A stretch of 64,000 bases of DNA from Achromobacter aegrifaciens (GTDB lineage: Bacteria > Pseudomonadota > Gammaproteobacteria > Burkholderiales > Burkholderiaceae_B): assembly GCF_902859735.1 (NCBI RefSeq), contig NZ_CADIJY010000019.1, forward strand, positions 1 through 64,000, in the 5' to 3' direction. The notes below the pieces were generated by a model. That model was not told the DNA's origin, did no database searches, and saw only the letters and a program-made list of their open reading frames with translations. A program made the position numbers and the translations under genes. The stretch's first letter is position 1. The number at the start of each line of letters is the position of its first letter. Below, piece by piece: positions 1-10,075 of this stretch.

Positions 1-1
1 G

Positions 2-3000
2 GTCAAGATCGGCAACGTCACCCTCTCTGTGGCCGACCTGCAGGCGCTGGGCACCACCCCGGTCGTCGTCAACGGCACCGAAGGCAAGCTCACGCTGACT
101 GGCTACGACCCCGCCACCGGCAAGATCACCTATAGCTACCAGCAGGACGGGACGGCCAAGAACCACACCGCCGGCGACGACTCCGTCACCGACAAGTTCA
201 CCGTCACCGTCACCGATGCGGCCAACCAGGTCAAGTCTGACGACCTGGTCGTGCTCATCACCGACACCGCTCCTGAGGCCAAGAACGACACGGCGGGCAT
301 CACGGAAGGCACGACCGCCCCCATCTCCGGCAACTTGTTGGGCAACGACACGCTCGGCGCCGATGCAGTCACGACGGTCATCACTACCGGCGACGCCAAG
401 TACGGCACGCTGGTAGACAATGGCGACGGCACCTGGTCCTATCAGCTCAACAACAGCCTGCAAGCTGTCCAGGGGCTGCAGGCGGGCGAATTGCTGACCG
501 AGACCATCCGCTACACCATCACCGATGCCGACGGCGACAAGAGCGAGGCCGTGCTGACGATTACGATCACCGGCACGAACGATCTGCCCTCGATCAGCAG
601 CGCCAGCATCAACCTGTCTGAAGAAGGCCTGCCGCACGGCATACCTGACAGCAATGGCACCACGGATACGACGAACGCTGTCACCTACTCCGGCAACCTG
701 ACCATCTCCGATTTGGATGTGAAGGACACCCATACCGTCACCTTGGTCAAGCCGGCGGACAACGCCCTGACCTCACAAGGAAAACCTGTCGTCTGGACCC
801 TGTCGGACAATGGCCACACCCTGGTCGGCAAGGACTTCCACGGAAACTCCGTCATCACTGTCACGATGACCGACGCGGGCGGCTACACCGTAACCCTGTC
901 GGGCCAAGTGGATCACCCGACGAACTCGGTCGAGGACGTGCTCCAGCTGGGTATCGGCGTGCAGGTCAGCGATGGCCACGCCACCAGCAACGGCACCATC
1001 ACGATCAATATCGAGGATGACAGTCCGGAATTCGGCGCCGTCTCCAATACTGTGATGGAGAATGCCGCCACCAGCGCCACCGGCACCCTGGAATTCCATA
1101 CGGGCGCCGACGCCGTGGGCGCCACGCTGGTCGTGTCGTCTGTCGGTCAGCTGCCGCAGAACTGGACGACCAGCGCGCTCAACAAGTCTTCGGTCGACAT
1201 CTTCTCGCCCAACGGGACCAAGATCTTCACGGTGACCCTGAATCCGGAGGGCGGCTATACCGTCACCCAGCACGAAGCCCGGCCCGGGACGACCGCGTCG
1301 ATCGACTTGGCCTCCTCGATCAGCAACAACCCCCAATCCACCTATGACCTCGGCTATGCCACGCTGAGCGCCGGCGGCGGAAAGACGTTCAATGCCAACA
1401 CGTTCGGCAGCGGAAATTCGTTCGGGATCGGCAACACCTCCTTCGACTCGGGCGAAAGCTTCCGCATGGACTTCAACGAAGCCCTCTCGGATTTCAAGCT
1501 GAATGTCGCGGAAGTCAAGGGAAGCGGCACGCTCAATGTCACGATATGGAGCGATGGCGTTTCCAAGGTCATCCCCATACCCGTGAACAGTACGACTGGC
1601 GCCATTCACATCACGAAGGAGATGTTGAGCCAGGGCACCCCCTCGTTCACTCAATTCGATAGCATCGAGGTCACCGCGGGCAGCGGCGTCAGGATGTCCT
1701 TCCTCACGACCGGCTCCTATACGGAAAGCGTTCCCGCCGGCCCGATGGACTTCACGGTTGGCGTTACCGGAACGGATGGCGACGGCGACAAGGTGAACAC
1801 GCATTTCAACGTGACCTCCACCGCGGAATCCGCCGTTACGAACGCGACGAACAAGGTGGCGGAAGCCACCGGCGACACCGTTACGGGAACGATGCAGATT
1901 TCCGCGGCGTTGGGCATCGTGAGCGTCGACGTAAATGGCGTGGACGTCACCAAGGCGACGAATGCCAACCCCGTCAGCCTGACCACGGGCAAGGGCACGC
2001 TCAAGATCACCGGCTACGATCCAGCTACCGGCAAGCTCACTTACACCTATACCGAGAAGGGGAAATCCCAGAATCACTCGAACGGCAAGGACAGCGTGCA
2101 TGACGACTTCATCGTGACCGCCAAGAATGCTGGCGGCCACGGCAGCAGCGGCAGCCTGATCATCCAGATCACCGACACGGCGCCCGAGGCAAAGCCGGAC
2201 ACGGCCAGTGTGACGGAAGACAAGGTCTTGGAAGCCACCGGCAACGTCATCACCGGCACCGGTGCGGACGCCGTGGGCGCCGACGTGACCACGGTGGTCG
2301 GCGTGGCCAAGGGTTCGGCCAACGCGAACAAGGCGATCGAAGGCAACGTCAACGCCGAGGTCAATGGCGTGTACGGCAAGATCACCATCCACGCCGATGG
2401 CACCTATACCTATACCCTGAACAACACCGATCCGCGCGTCAATGCACTGGGGCAAGGCGACAAGCTCTCGGACGTGTTCTCGTACACCATCCGCGATTCC
2501 GACGGCGACTTCAGCACCACGACCATCACCATCACGATCAATGGCACCAATGACGTGCCGGTGATGACCAACGACTTCCGGTCGGTCACGGAAGATGTGA
2601 ACGTCACGGGCGGAAATCTCACCGTCAAGGGCGCGGTCACGATCACGGATCCCGATGCCGGCCAGTCGACCTTCGACACCGCCACCCTCAAGCTCACCAA
2701 CAGCACGCATGCCGGCGGAGCGCTGGGCGTCATCGTAATGAAACCCGATGGCACCTATACCTACAACGTCAACAACGCCGCGATCCAGTTCCTCAAGGCG
2801 GGCGAAAGCATCGTCGAGACCTACACGGTCGCCTCCGCCGACGGCTCGGCCACCAGCACCATCACCATCACCATCAATGGCGTCAACGACGCGCCCACGA
2901 CCGTGGACGGTTCCGCGAACCTGGAAGTTGGCGATAACCAGTACGTCTTCTCGCTGAACGATTTCCGCTTCGACGATGGAGCGGAAGGCAACAGCCTGCA

Positions 3001-4864
3001 AAGCGTCATCATCACCCAACCGCCCACCAGCGGCACGATGACCTATAACGGCAAGCCGGTCACGGCCGGCATGGAGATTCCGAAGTCGGCCATCGAACAA
3101 GGCCTGCTGAAGTTCACGCCGGGCGCCGACAAGCAGGACAGCTCCTTCAATTTCCAAGTGAAGGACAATGGCGGCACGGCGAATGGCGGCAACGACACCT
3201 CGACCGAGCACAAGTTCGTCATCTCCGCCGATCACCTGGTGACCCATGGCAATGACGACAGCGGCAGCGGCGGCAAACCGCCGCTGAACGGCGGGTCGGG
3301 TGATGACGTCATCCTGGCGGACCAGGGCGGCTACGTCACGAACGTCACCCCCGGCACGAACTACAACATTGCGCTGGTGGTGGACCGTTCAGGCAGCATG
3401 TCCGCGCAGTCCGGTTCCGGTGTCAACCGCATGCAACTGGTTAAGGACGCGCTGGTCAAGCTCGCCGCCGACCTGGAGCACCACGACGGCGTCGTCAACG
3501 TATCGCTGATCGGCTTCGCAACCCATGCTCAAGATCCGATCACGTTCAACAACCTCACGCAGGCCAACCTGAACCAGTTGATCAAGGCGATCAACGATCT
3601 GACTATCGCGACGGGTAACACTGCGGGGACCAACTACGAAGCCGCCTTCAACGCGACCGTGAAGTGGTTCGCCGATCAGGGCAAAGTGAATCCCAGCGGT
3701 ACGAAGTTCGAGAATCTGACGTTCTTCCTGACCGACGGAAACCCGACGCAGTACTACTACAACGACAAGAAGGGAGTGGACGGACCGGGTAACGATACCG
3801 ACTACAACACCATGAAGGAATCCGTCGACGCCTTCAAAGCCCTGAGTGGCACCAGCAAGGTCCACGGCATCGGTATCGGGACTGGCATCGACAGCAACAT
3901 CCTGCGCTTCTTCGACAATACGGACACTGTCGGCGATGGCCGGATCTCGTTTAACTGGGGCCTCAACACCGTCACCGGCAAGGTTGGCTCCATTGACATC
4001 GTCAACACCGCCAACGACCTGGAGGCCGCGCTCAAGGGAGGCAGCAGCACGAGCAATCCGGCTGAAGTCGGCCACGACACCGTCTACGGTGGCGACGGCA
4101 ACGACATCATCTTCGGTGACGCGATCAACACCGACCACCTGGCGTGGGCCGGCAATCCCGCGGGATCCCACAATGGTGGCGGCCTCGACTCGCTGAAGGA
4201 CTACCTCAAGGCCGTGGACGGCGTCGCGCCGACCAACGAACGGATATACGAGTTCATCAAGCAGAATCCGGGACAGTTCGATGCGGCTGGCGACACGCGT
4301 GGCGGCAATGACGAATTGCACGGCGGCAAGGGCGACGACATCATCTATGGCCAGGGCGGCAACGATGTCCTGTGGGGTGATGACGGCAACGACAAGCTCT
4401 ATGGCGGAACCGGCAACGACGAGCTCCACGGCGGCGCCGGCAACGACATCCTGGTCGGCGGCAAGGGCAACGACACCATGTGGGGTGACGGCGGCAGCGA
4501 CACGTTCAAGTGGCAGCTTGGCGACCAGGGCACCACGGCGCAGCCTGCGATCGACACGATCAAGGACTTCTCGAAGGCCTCGGTCGTCGACGGCGGGGAT
4601 GTGCTGGACCTGAAGGACCTGCTCGTGGGCGAGAAGGACGGCAACCTGTCGCAGTACTTGAACTTCAAGCAGGATCCGGCCAACTCCAACAATACGCTCG
4701 TCGAGATCAACACCCAGGGCAAGCTTGGCTCCCAGGGCGCGGATCAGAAGATCGTGCTGGAGAACGTTGATCTCACCCATGACGCGAACGGTCAGGCCAT
4801 GAGCAATCAGGCCATCATCAACGACCTGCTGCAGAAGGGTAAGCTGAACGTCGACCACAGCTAA
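2..4864 (+). CDS. Giant RTX adhesin of the LapA/BrtA type, 3' part (5' end outside window)
   Basis: The reading frame is open to the left edge, so only the last 1,620 or so residues are seen; the GTG at 29 is an internal codon. Visible order: repeated cadherin/VCBS-like domains rich in Thr, Asp and Gly, with two related copies around 29-600 and 1860-2550 that share GYDPATGK and ITDTAPEAK; a von Willebrand A domain (about 3360-4040) with a full MIDAS (DRSGS at 3383, Thr at 3629, TDG at 3731); nonapeptide GGxGxDxLx calcium repeats (about 4075-4500); and a C-terminal type I secretion region. Such proteins leave the cell through a LapBCE-type ABC exporter and anchor biofilms. The retention module should lie upstream, outside the window. 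The C-terminal third closely resembles that of the next gene, which suggests duplication. Confidence 0.9.
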   Translation, partial: VKIGNVTLSVADLQALGTTPVVVNGTEGKLTLTGYDPATGKITYSYQQDGTAKNHTAGDDSVTDKFTVTVTDAANQVKSDDLVVLITDTAPEAKNDTAGITEGTTAPISGNLLGNDTLGADAVTTVITTGDAKYGTLVDNGDGTWSYQLNNSLQAVQGLQAGELLTETIRYTITDADGDKSEAVLTITITGTNDLPSISSASINLSEEGLPHGIPDSNGTTDTTNAVTYSGNLTISDLDVKDTHTVTLVKPADNALTSQGKPVVWTLSDNGHTLVGKDFHGNSVITVTMTDAGGYTVTLSGQVDHPTNSVEDVLQLGIGVQVSDGHATSNGTITINIEDDSPEFGAVSNTVMENAATSATGTLEFHTGADAVGATLVVSSVGQLPQNWTTSALNKSSVDIFSPNGTKIFTVTLNPEGGYTVTQHEARPGTTASIDLASSISNNPQSTYDLGYATLSAGGGKTFNANTFGSGNSFGIGNTSFDSGESFRMDFNEALSDFKLNVAEVKGSGTLNVTIWSDGVSKVIPIPVNSTTGAIHITKEMLSQGTPSFTQFDSIEVTAGSGVRMSFLTTGSYTESVPAGPMDFTVGVTGTDGDGDKVNTHFNVTSTAESAVTNATNKVAEATGDTVTGTMQISAALGIVSVDVNGVDVTKATNANPVSLTTGKGTLKITGYDPATGKLTYTYTEKGKSQNHSNGKDSVHDDFIVTAKNAGGHGSSGSLIIQITDTAPEAKPDTASVTEDKVLEATGNVITGTGADAVGADVTTVVGVAKGSANANKAIEGNVNAEVNGVYGKITIHADGTYTYTLNNTDPRVNALGQGDKLSDVFSYTIRDSDGDFSTTTITITINGTNDVPVMTNDFRSVTEDVNVTGGNLTVKGAVTITDPDAGQSTFDTATLKLTNSTHAGGALGVIVMKPDGTYTYNVNNAAIQFLKAGESIVETYTVASADGSATSTITITINGVNDAPTTVDGSANLEVGDNQYVFSLNDFRFDDGAEGNSLQSVIITQPPTSGTMTYNGKPVTAGMEIPKSAIEQGLLKFTPGADKQDSSFNFQVKDNGGTANGGNDTSTEHKFVISADHLVTHGNDDSGSGGKPPLNGGSGDDVILADQGGYVTNVTPGTNYNIALVVDRSGSMSAQSGSGVNRMQLVKDALVKLAADLEHHDGVVNVSLIGFATHAQDPITFNNLTQANLNQLIKAINDLTIATGNTAGTNYEAAFNATVKWFADQGKVNPSGTKFENLTFFLTDGNPTQYYYNDKKGVDGPGNDTDYNTMKESVDAFKALSGTSKVHGIGIGTGIDSNILRFFDNTDTVGDGRISFNWGLNTVTGKVGSIDIVNTANDLEAALKGGSSTSNPAEVGHDTVYGGDGNDIIFGDAINTDHLAWAGNPAGSHNGGGLDSLKDYLKAVDGVAPTNERIYEFIKQNPGQFDAAGDTRGGNDELHGGKGDDIIYGQGGNDVLWGDDGNDKLYGGTGNDELHGGAGNDILVGGKGNDTMWGDGGSDTFKWQLGDQGTTAQPAIDTIKDFSKASVVDGGDVLDLKDLLVGEKDGNLSQYLNFKQDPANSNNTLVEINTQGKLGSQGADQKIVLENVDLTHDANGQAMSNQAIINDLLQKGKLNVDHS

Positions 4865-4874
4865 GCAGCAAGCC

Positions 4875-4902
4875 CCGGGAAGGCCGGCAACGGCCTTCCC
4901 GG
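4875..4902 (+). terminator. Strong hairpin after the first adhesin
   Basis: A perfect 12-bp GC-rich stem (4875-4886 with 4891-4902) closes on a GCAA loop 11 nt after the stop codon. There is no clear T tract, so it may slow or stop polymerase or protect the 3' end. It separates the two adhesin genes, which are 161 bp apart. Confidence 0.55.
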
Positions 4903-5025
4903 CGGTGCATTTCCCGCCTAGCATCTGCATTGCTGCTTGACCCTATAAGTGTTGCCAGTATCTAGTCCCGGCAACGACATCTAGTATCTGGCCATCTTGG
5001 ATAACGCCCTGAAGAGGGAACCAAC

Positions 5026-8000
5026 ATGGCCAATACGTCTCCCGCAATCGTCAACGAAATTTCCGGTCGCGCGTGGTTGCGCCATGGCGACGGATCCCTG
5101 ACCGAACTGCACCTCGGCAGCAAGGTTCCTGCCGGCAGTGACGTCGTCACGGCGTCAGGCGCCACGGTTTCCCTTCAAGTCGAAAACGGCATGCCGATCA
5201 TCATCGGCGAAGGCCGCGAGGTCGCGCTGACCAGCGAAATGACCGGCACGCTCGACGATGTGTCCGAAGCGGCGGTCACGCCCCCCAAAGGCACCGACTC
5301 CGAACGTTTGCTGGCAGCCCTGCGCAATGGCCGCGATCTGTTCGATGAACTCGATCCCACCGCCGCCGTGGTAGCAGGCGGAGGTAGCGCCGGTGGCAGC
5401 AGCTTCGTCCGTTTGGCGCGCCTTCTTGAAACCACCAGTCCGCTTGATCTGAGCTATTCCAATCCCGGTCGCAGCGATGCAGTACTGCCTCGCATGTCCA
5501 GCACTGGCGCCATCAGCAACGACGACGAGACACCCACGCCGGTCAGCGTCAACCATGCGCCCGCCGCACGAGACGATGCAGGACTAGGTGAGCAGAACCA
5601 TCAGGTGCGCGGCAACCTGCTAGCGAACGACACGGACCCAGACGGCGATCCATTGGCAATAGCGTCGGTCGGCGGCAGGCCCATGACCTCGAGCGGCGTT
5701 ACGGTCGCGGGCAGCAATGGCGGCACGTTCACCGTTCTACCTGACGGGAGCTACGTCTACACGCCGGGGAAAGAGCATCAACACCTAGCCGCGGGCGAAA
5801 CCGCCACCAGTACCGTTTCGTACTCCATCACGGACCCCAGCGGTGCCGCCGCCACGGCAACGGTCGTCGTGACGATCGCCGGCGTCAACGACGGTCCGGT
5901 TTCCACCACTATCTCCGATACCTCCAGCCTGGATGCACAGACGAGCGTGCGCTACGACGTTTCCGGCCACTTCTCGGACCCAGACACCAGCGACAGGCTT
6001 ACCTTTGCCGCCACCGGCTTACCGCCCGGCTTGAGCATCGACCCGAACACCGGAATTATCGGCGGTGATGTCGACCATTCCGCTTCGCAGGGCGGTGTCG
6101 GCGGAAGGTATACGGCCACCATTACTGCGACCGACGCGTCCGGCGCCACGACGTCCCAGGAATTCCACTGGAACGTCATCAATACGATCCCTGTCGTTGC
6201 CGACGATACGGGCACCACGGACGAGGACACCACCCTCAACGTCAACGCCCAGCACGGTGTACTGGCCAATGACAGCGATCCGGATGGCGACACCCTGTTT
6301 GTTTTACGCGTCAACGGCAGCGCAGCCAATGTCGGCGTGGCGATCGTCGGGACTCATGGCGGTAGCTTCACGCTGAATGCCGACGGTTCCTACACCTTCA
6401 ACCCTGGCTCTGCCTTCCAGCATCTCGGCATCGGCGAAAAAGCCCACAGTTCGATTACCTACTCCGTTTCCGATGGAGAGGGAGGCACGGCCATCGCCAC
6501 CCTCACGATCGAAATCCTCGGAACCAACGACGCGCCAGTCCTTCTAGCCCAAGTCCACCAATTATCGGAGGACCACTCGGCGTCTGGCAACGTGCTCATA
6601 GGCGCGGTCGACGTCGACAACGACACGCTGACAATCACAACCTTCACTGTCAACGACACAAAGTACGACGCAGGCAGTACCGCAAATCTCGTTGGCGTGG
6701 GTTCGATCCTCATCAAAGCGGATGGCAGCTATGTCTTTACGCCGGATTCGAACTGGAACGGAGATGTCCCGCCGATCACGTACACCGCGACGGACGGTGC
6801 GACGACGATCTCATCCACCCTCGATCTCCAGGTCCAGTCCGTCAATGACGCCCCCGTCTCGCTGGACTTCACCGGCAACGTAGCGGCTGGCAATAGCTAC
6901 ATATTCGGTCTCGACGACTTTCCTTTCTCCGATTCAGGGGAAGGCGATTCGATGCACTCCGTGATCATCGACTCCCTGCCCTCCTGCGGCATGCTGTTGC
7001 TGGACGGAAAGCCGGTGGTACAGGGGCAGGAGATCAGTGCCGGGGATCTGGCCAGCGGCAAGTTGGTGTTCGAGTCCGGCGCTTTCAATACCGGCATAGA
7101 CGCCGGCGCCTCCTTCGACTTTCGCGTCAAGGATACCGGCGGCACCGCCAACGGGGGGCACGACACATCTAGTCAGCAAACGTTCAAGCTGCATCTGGAC
7201 CAATTCGTCAGTGGCAACAACGATGACGAAACCTTGAACGGCGGCTCGGGCAACGACGTGCTGCTGGGCGACCAGGGTGGCATGGTGAAGAACGTGATGC
7301 CGGGTACAAGCTACAACATTGCTCTGGTTCTGGATCTGTCGTATTCAATGAATTGGGTTGTTGATTCCAACGCGGCAACACCACTCGATACGGTCAAGAC
7401 AGGCCTAAAGACCATGCTGGAGACTCAACTGGCGGTTCATGACGGCACCATCAACGTATCACTGATCACTTTCGGGAACCACAGAACCACGCTGCAGAAG
7501 ACGGTTTCGGGGCTGACACCCGACAATGTTGACGAAATCGTGGACACCCTTCTTGGCCTACAGCCATATAGCTGGACCAAACCATATGGCGCGGCCTTCC
7601 ATGCAACCAAGGACTGGTTCGACGGCCAGCCAACGGTTGACAGCAACGGCAATCCGTACAAGAACCTGACCTACTTCCTGACAAATGGCGTTCCGGAATT
7701 AGAACTGACTTACGACCGCGACGCTGAATTCAGCAATCTCGCCGAAATCAGCGACGTGCATGCCATTGGCGTTGGCACCCTTTCTCATACTTCTGGGGCC
7801 TTCAAATTCGATAACGCCATACTCGACAAATATGACAACACCGGCGGCGAATTCACGTACTACAAGAATCTTCTTCAGTTCGACGGCGGTGATTCAGATC
7901 TATTGACTGCGAACGATCCCGAGAATTGGCAGCAAGAAGGTGACGGCAGAGTAGGTTATGGCAGCTACGCAGTGAAGGATGAGGGTCCCTTTACGGAGAT

Positions 8001-9270
8001 CGCCCACTTCCTGGTCATTGCCGACACGACGGCAGACGGCCAGCCCTTCGCCGTAACCATGCGCGAAGCCGACAGAATTACGGTGACCCATTCCGCAGGC
8101 GTCTCGTTCGACTTCGATACGGTGAATGCGGGAGAATTGCGTGAAGTTGGCACGTTCAAGTGGGTCTTGCTAAAGCGGATCGGTTCGACGTGGGCAGAAG
8201 TCGAGGCAGGTACAGACGCCAACACCAAAACACTTATCCACGGTCCTGGCGACTATAGGTACCAGTTCATAGTCAACAATATCAGCGGGAGCAATGGCGG
8301 TTTCGGCGCGTCTATCGCTATCAACACGATCCGGATGTGGTACTCAGGCCGCCCAGACAACAGTTCGGATCTCATCGACAGTGACCTTGCTCGTACTGGC
8401 AACTCGCAGTTCCTGCAGAGGCCGTCGGATCTGCAAGCGGCCTTACTCTATGACAGAACGATTCCGGTCGCTAACGACAAGATTCATGGTGGAGAGGGCT
8501 CGGACATCCTGTTTGGTGATGCAATCAACACTGATCACTTGCCGTGGAACGTTGACGGCAACGCCGCCAGGCCCGCAGGTCTTCCCGACGGGGCCAGCCT
8601 CGACGCGCTCAAGCAGTTCCTGCTATTGAAGAACGGCATCCAACCGACCGACGCCGATCTACACAAGTTCATCTCGGACAACCACGCGCTTTTCGACGTG
8701 CAGGGCGATCTGCGCGGCGGCAACGACGAGCTGCATGGCGGCGCGGCCAACGATATTCTTTACGGCCAGGGTGGAAATGACCAGCTCCACGGAGATGAGG
8801 GCAATGACGTCCTGTCGGGCGGCACCGGCAGCGACACGCTGTTTGGCGCTGCAGGTAACGACGTTCTGATCGGGGGCAAGGGCAATGACATTCTGTACGG
8901 CGGTTCGGGCAGCGATACGTTCAAATGGGTACTCGACGACCAAGGCGCCGCAGGCACGCCAGCCGTAGACACGATCAAGGACTTCTCGATCCTGAAGCCC
9001 GCCGATGGCGGCGACATTCTGGATCTGCAAGGATTGCTGGTCGGCGAGGATGACGGCTCACTCTCCAAGTACCTGGCTTTCCACCTGGAAGGCAACGATA
9101 CGGTCATCGATGTGAATACCCGAGGCAAGCTGAGTACCATGGGTGCGAGCCAAAAGATCGTGTTGGAAAACGTGGACCTCACCCACGATGCCCACGGCCA
9201 ATCCATGAGCAACCAGGCCATCATCAATGACTTGCTGCAAAAAGGTAAGCTGGCCGTCGACCATGCCTGA
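5026..9270 (+). CDS. LapA/BrtA-type biofilm adhesin with LapG-cleavable retention module
   Basis: Complete, 1,414 aa. Residues 1-110 form a retention module that plugs the outer-membrane exporter. Residues 111-136 hold the protease site, DPTAAV followed by a Gly/Ser run and SFVRLARL; LapG of Pseudomonas cuts between the two Ala of TAAG, so Ala113-Ala114 is the expected cut, here with Val at the G position. Then come about four cadherin-like repeats (5550-7200), a vWA-like domain (from 7312), an extra segment of about 160 residues (roughly 7880-8390), GGxGxD calcium repeats (8480-8930) and a type I secretion signal. The ATG follows GAGGGAAC. The vWA keeps DLSYS (7333), but the later MIDAS Thr and Asp appear as Lys and Asn. 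It probably shares exporter and protease with the upstream adhesin. Confidence 0.9.
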   Translation: MANTSPAIVNEISGRAWLRHGDGSLTELHLGSKVPAGSDVVTASGATVSLQVENGMPIIIGEGREVALTSEMTGTLDDVSEAAVTPPKGTDSERLLAALRNGRDLFDELDPTAAVVAGGGSAGGSSFVRLARLLETTSPLDLSYSNPGRSDAVLPRMSSTGAISNDDETPTPVSVNHAPAARDDAGLGEQNHQVRGNLLANDTDPDGDPLAIASVGGRPMTSSGVTVAGSNGGTFTVLPDGSYVYTPGKEHQHLAAGETATSTVSYSITDPSGAAATATVVVTIAGVNDGPVSTTISDTSSLDAQTSVRYDVSGHFSDPDTSDRLTFAATGLPPGLSIDPNTGIIGGDVDHSASQGGVGGRYTATITATDASGATTSQEFHWNVINTIPVVADDTGTTDEDTTLNVNAQHGVLANDSDPDGDTLFVLRVNGSAANVGVAIVGTHGGSFTLNADGSYTFNPGSAFQHLGIGEKAHSSITYSVSDGEGGTAIATLTIEILGTNDAPVLLAQVHQLSEDHSASGNVLIGAVDVDNDTLTITTFTVNDTKYDAGSTANLVGVGSILIKADGSYVFTPDSNWNGDVPPITYTATDGATTISSTLDLQVQSVNDAPVSLDFTGNVAAGNSYIFGLDDFPFSDSGEGDSMHSVIIDSLPSCGMLLLDGKPVVQGQEISAGDLASGKLVFESGAFNTGIDAGASFDFRVKDTGGTANGGHDTSSQQTFKLHLDQFVSGNNDDETLNGGSGNDVLLGDQGGMVKNVMPGTSYNIALVLDLSYSMNWVVDSNAATPLDTVKTGLKTMLETQLAVHDGTINVSLITFGNHRTTLQKTVSGLTPDNVDEIVDTLLGLQPYSWTKPYGAAFHATKDWFDGQPTVDSNGNPYKNLTYFLTNGVPELELTYDRDAEFSNLAEISDVHAIGVGTLSHTSGAFKFDNAILDKYDNTGGEFTYYKNLLQFDGGDSDLLTANDPENWQQEGDGRVGYGSYAVKDEGPFTEIAHFLVIADTTADGQPFAVTMREADRITVTHSAGVSFDFDTVNAGELREVGTFKWVLLKRIGSTWAEVEAGTDANTKTLIHGPGDYRYQFIVNNISGSNGGFGASIAINTIRMWYSGRPDNSSDLIDSDLARTGNSQFLQRPSDLQAALLYDRTIPVANDKIHGGEGSDILFGDAINTDHLPWNVDGNAARPAGLPDGASLDALKQFLLLKNGIQPTDADLHKFISDNHALFDVQGDLRGGNDELHGGAANDILYGQGGNDQLHGDEGNDVLSGGTGSDTLFGAAGNDVLIGGKGNDILYGGSGSDTFKWVLDDQGAAGTPAVDTIKDFSILKPADGGDILDLQGLLVGEDDGSLSKYLAFHLEGNDTVIDVNTRGKLSTMGASQKIVLENVDLTHDAHGQSMSNQAIINDLLQKGKLAVDHA

Positions 9271-9282
9271 GCAATAGCTCCA

Positions 9283-9328
9283 GGGAAGACCCAGCAGGCT
9301 CTTCCCGCCCCCGCATGACGCATTTTTT
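9283..9328 (+). terminator. Hairpin and T run after the second adhesin
   Basis: A 7-bp stem (9283-9289 with 9300-9306) with a smaller inner CC/GG pairing lies 12 nt after the stop. A run of six T follows at 9323-9328, some way downstream, so termination may be partial, leaving some read-through into lapG. Confidence 0.4.
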
Positions 9329-9359
9329 CCCAAGGCGCATCTAAGATGCCCGGAAAAAT

Positions 9360-10058
9360 GTGAAAATCCGTTTCATGCCATCGTCCCGCCGTTTCCGCCG
9401 CACGCTGAATCTGTGCCGATTGGCTTTGCTATGCCTGGCTTGCGGCTGGGGCGGAAGTTCCGCCCTGGAAGTGAATGCCGACCGGCTGCAAAGCCTGTCG
9501 GCCAGCCGCTATGGCGCAAAAGGCTCCAAGGCGGTTTCGGAATGGCTGCAATTGATGCGCAGCCCCGCCCCTGCCCAGGAAAAAGGCGCACTGACACAGG
9601 CCAATGATTTCTGGAACCGCTCCCTGATGTCCGGCGAGGACATCACCATCTGGAAACAGGCCGATTATTGGGCCACGCCATTAGAATCGCTGGGCAGGGG
9701 CGCGGGCGATTGCGAAGACTACGTCATTGGCAAGTACTTCACGCTGCTGGCGCTGGGCGTGCCTGCCAACAAACTGCGCTTCATCTACGTCCGCGCGCGC
9801 ATCGGCGGCGCGGCCAGCAGCACCCAGATCGCCCACATGGTGCTGGGCTATTACGAAACCCCCAACGCCGTGCCGCTGGTGCTGGACAACCTGATCTCGA
9901 CCATTTTGCCCGCCACGCAGCGCCGCGACCTGACGCCGGTATTCAGTTTCAATGCGGACGGCGTCTATGTGGACGGCAAGCCCGCCGCGCCGGTTGACCG
10001 TCTCAGCCGCTGGCGTGATCTACTTCAACGCATGGAACGGGAAGGCGTGCGCCCCTGA
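9360..10058 (+). CDS. lapG: LapG-type periplasmic cysteine protease (transglutaminase-like, family C93)
   Basis: 232 aa, the usual LapG length. A hydrophobic signal segment (about residues 15-36) is followed by the bacterial transglutaminase-like fold with the Cys-His-Asp triad: Cys in GAGDCEDY, His in IAHMVLGYY and Asp in PLVLDNL. In Pseudomonas fluorescens LapG cuts the N-terminal module of LapA after a double Ala and releases the adhesin when c-di-GMP is low; the likely substrate here is the adhesin just upstream. The start is GTG at 9360; an in-frame ATG lies at 9375. lapD begins 17 nt downstream (or overlaps the stop if an earlier ATG at 10058 is used), so the two are almost certainly co-transcribed. 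Confidence 0.92.
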   Translation: MKIRFMPSSRRFRRTLNLCRLALLCLACGWGGSSALEVNADRLQSLSASRYGAKGSKAVSEWLQLMRSPAPAQEKGALTQANDFWNRSLMSGEDITIWKQADYWATPLESLGRGAGDCEDYVIGKYFTLLALGVPANKLRFIYVRARIGGAASSTQIAHMVLGYYETPNAVPLVLDNLISTILPATQRRDLTPVFSFNADGVYVDGKPAAPVDRLSRWRDLLQRMEREGVRP

Positions 10059-10075
10059 TGTCCGGAAATAAGACT

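Noticed and set aside
773-3247. Long minus-strand open frame (824 codons) antisense to the first adhesin
   Set aside because: It mirrors the adhesin's codon pattern; high GC gives long antisense frames. The translation is Arg/His/Gly-rich with no domain or ribosome site.
3389-4930. Minus-strand open frame (513 codons) antisense to the vWA/RTX region
   Set aside because: Low-complexity Val/Asp/Ala-rich product, the typical shadow of Gly-Asp repeats.
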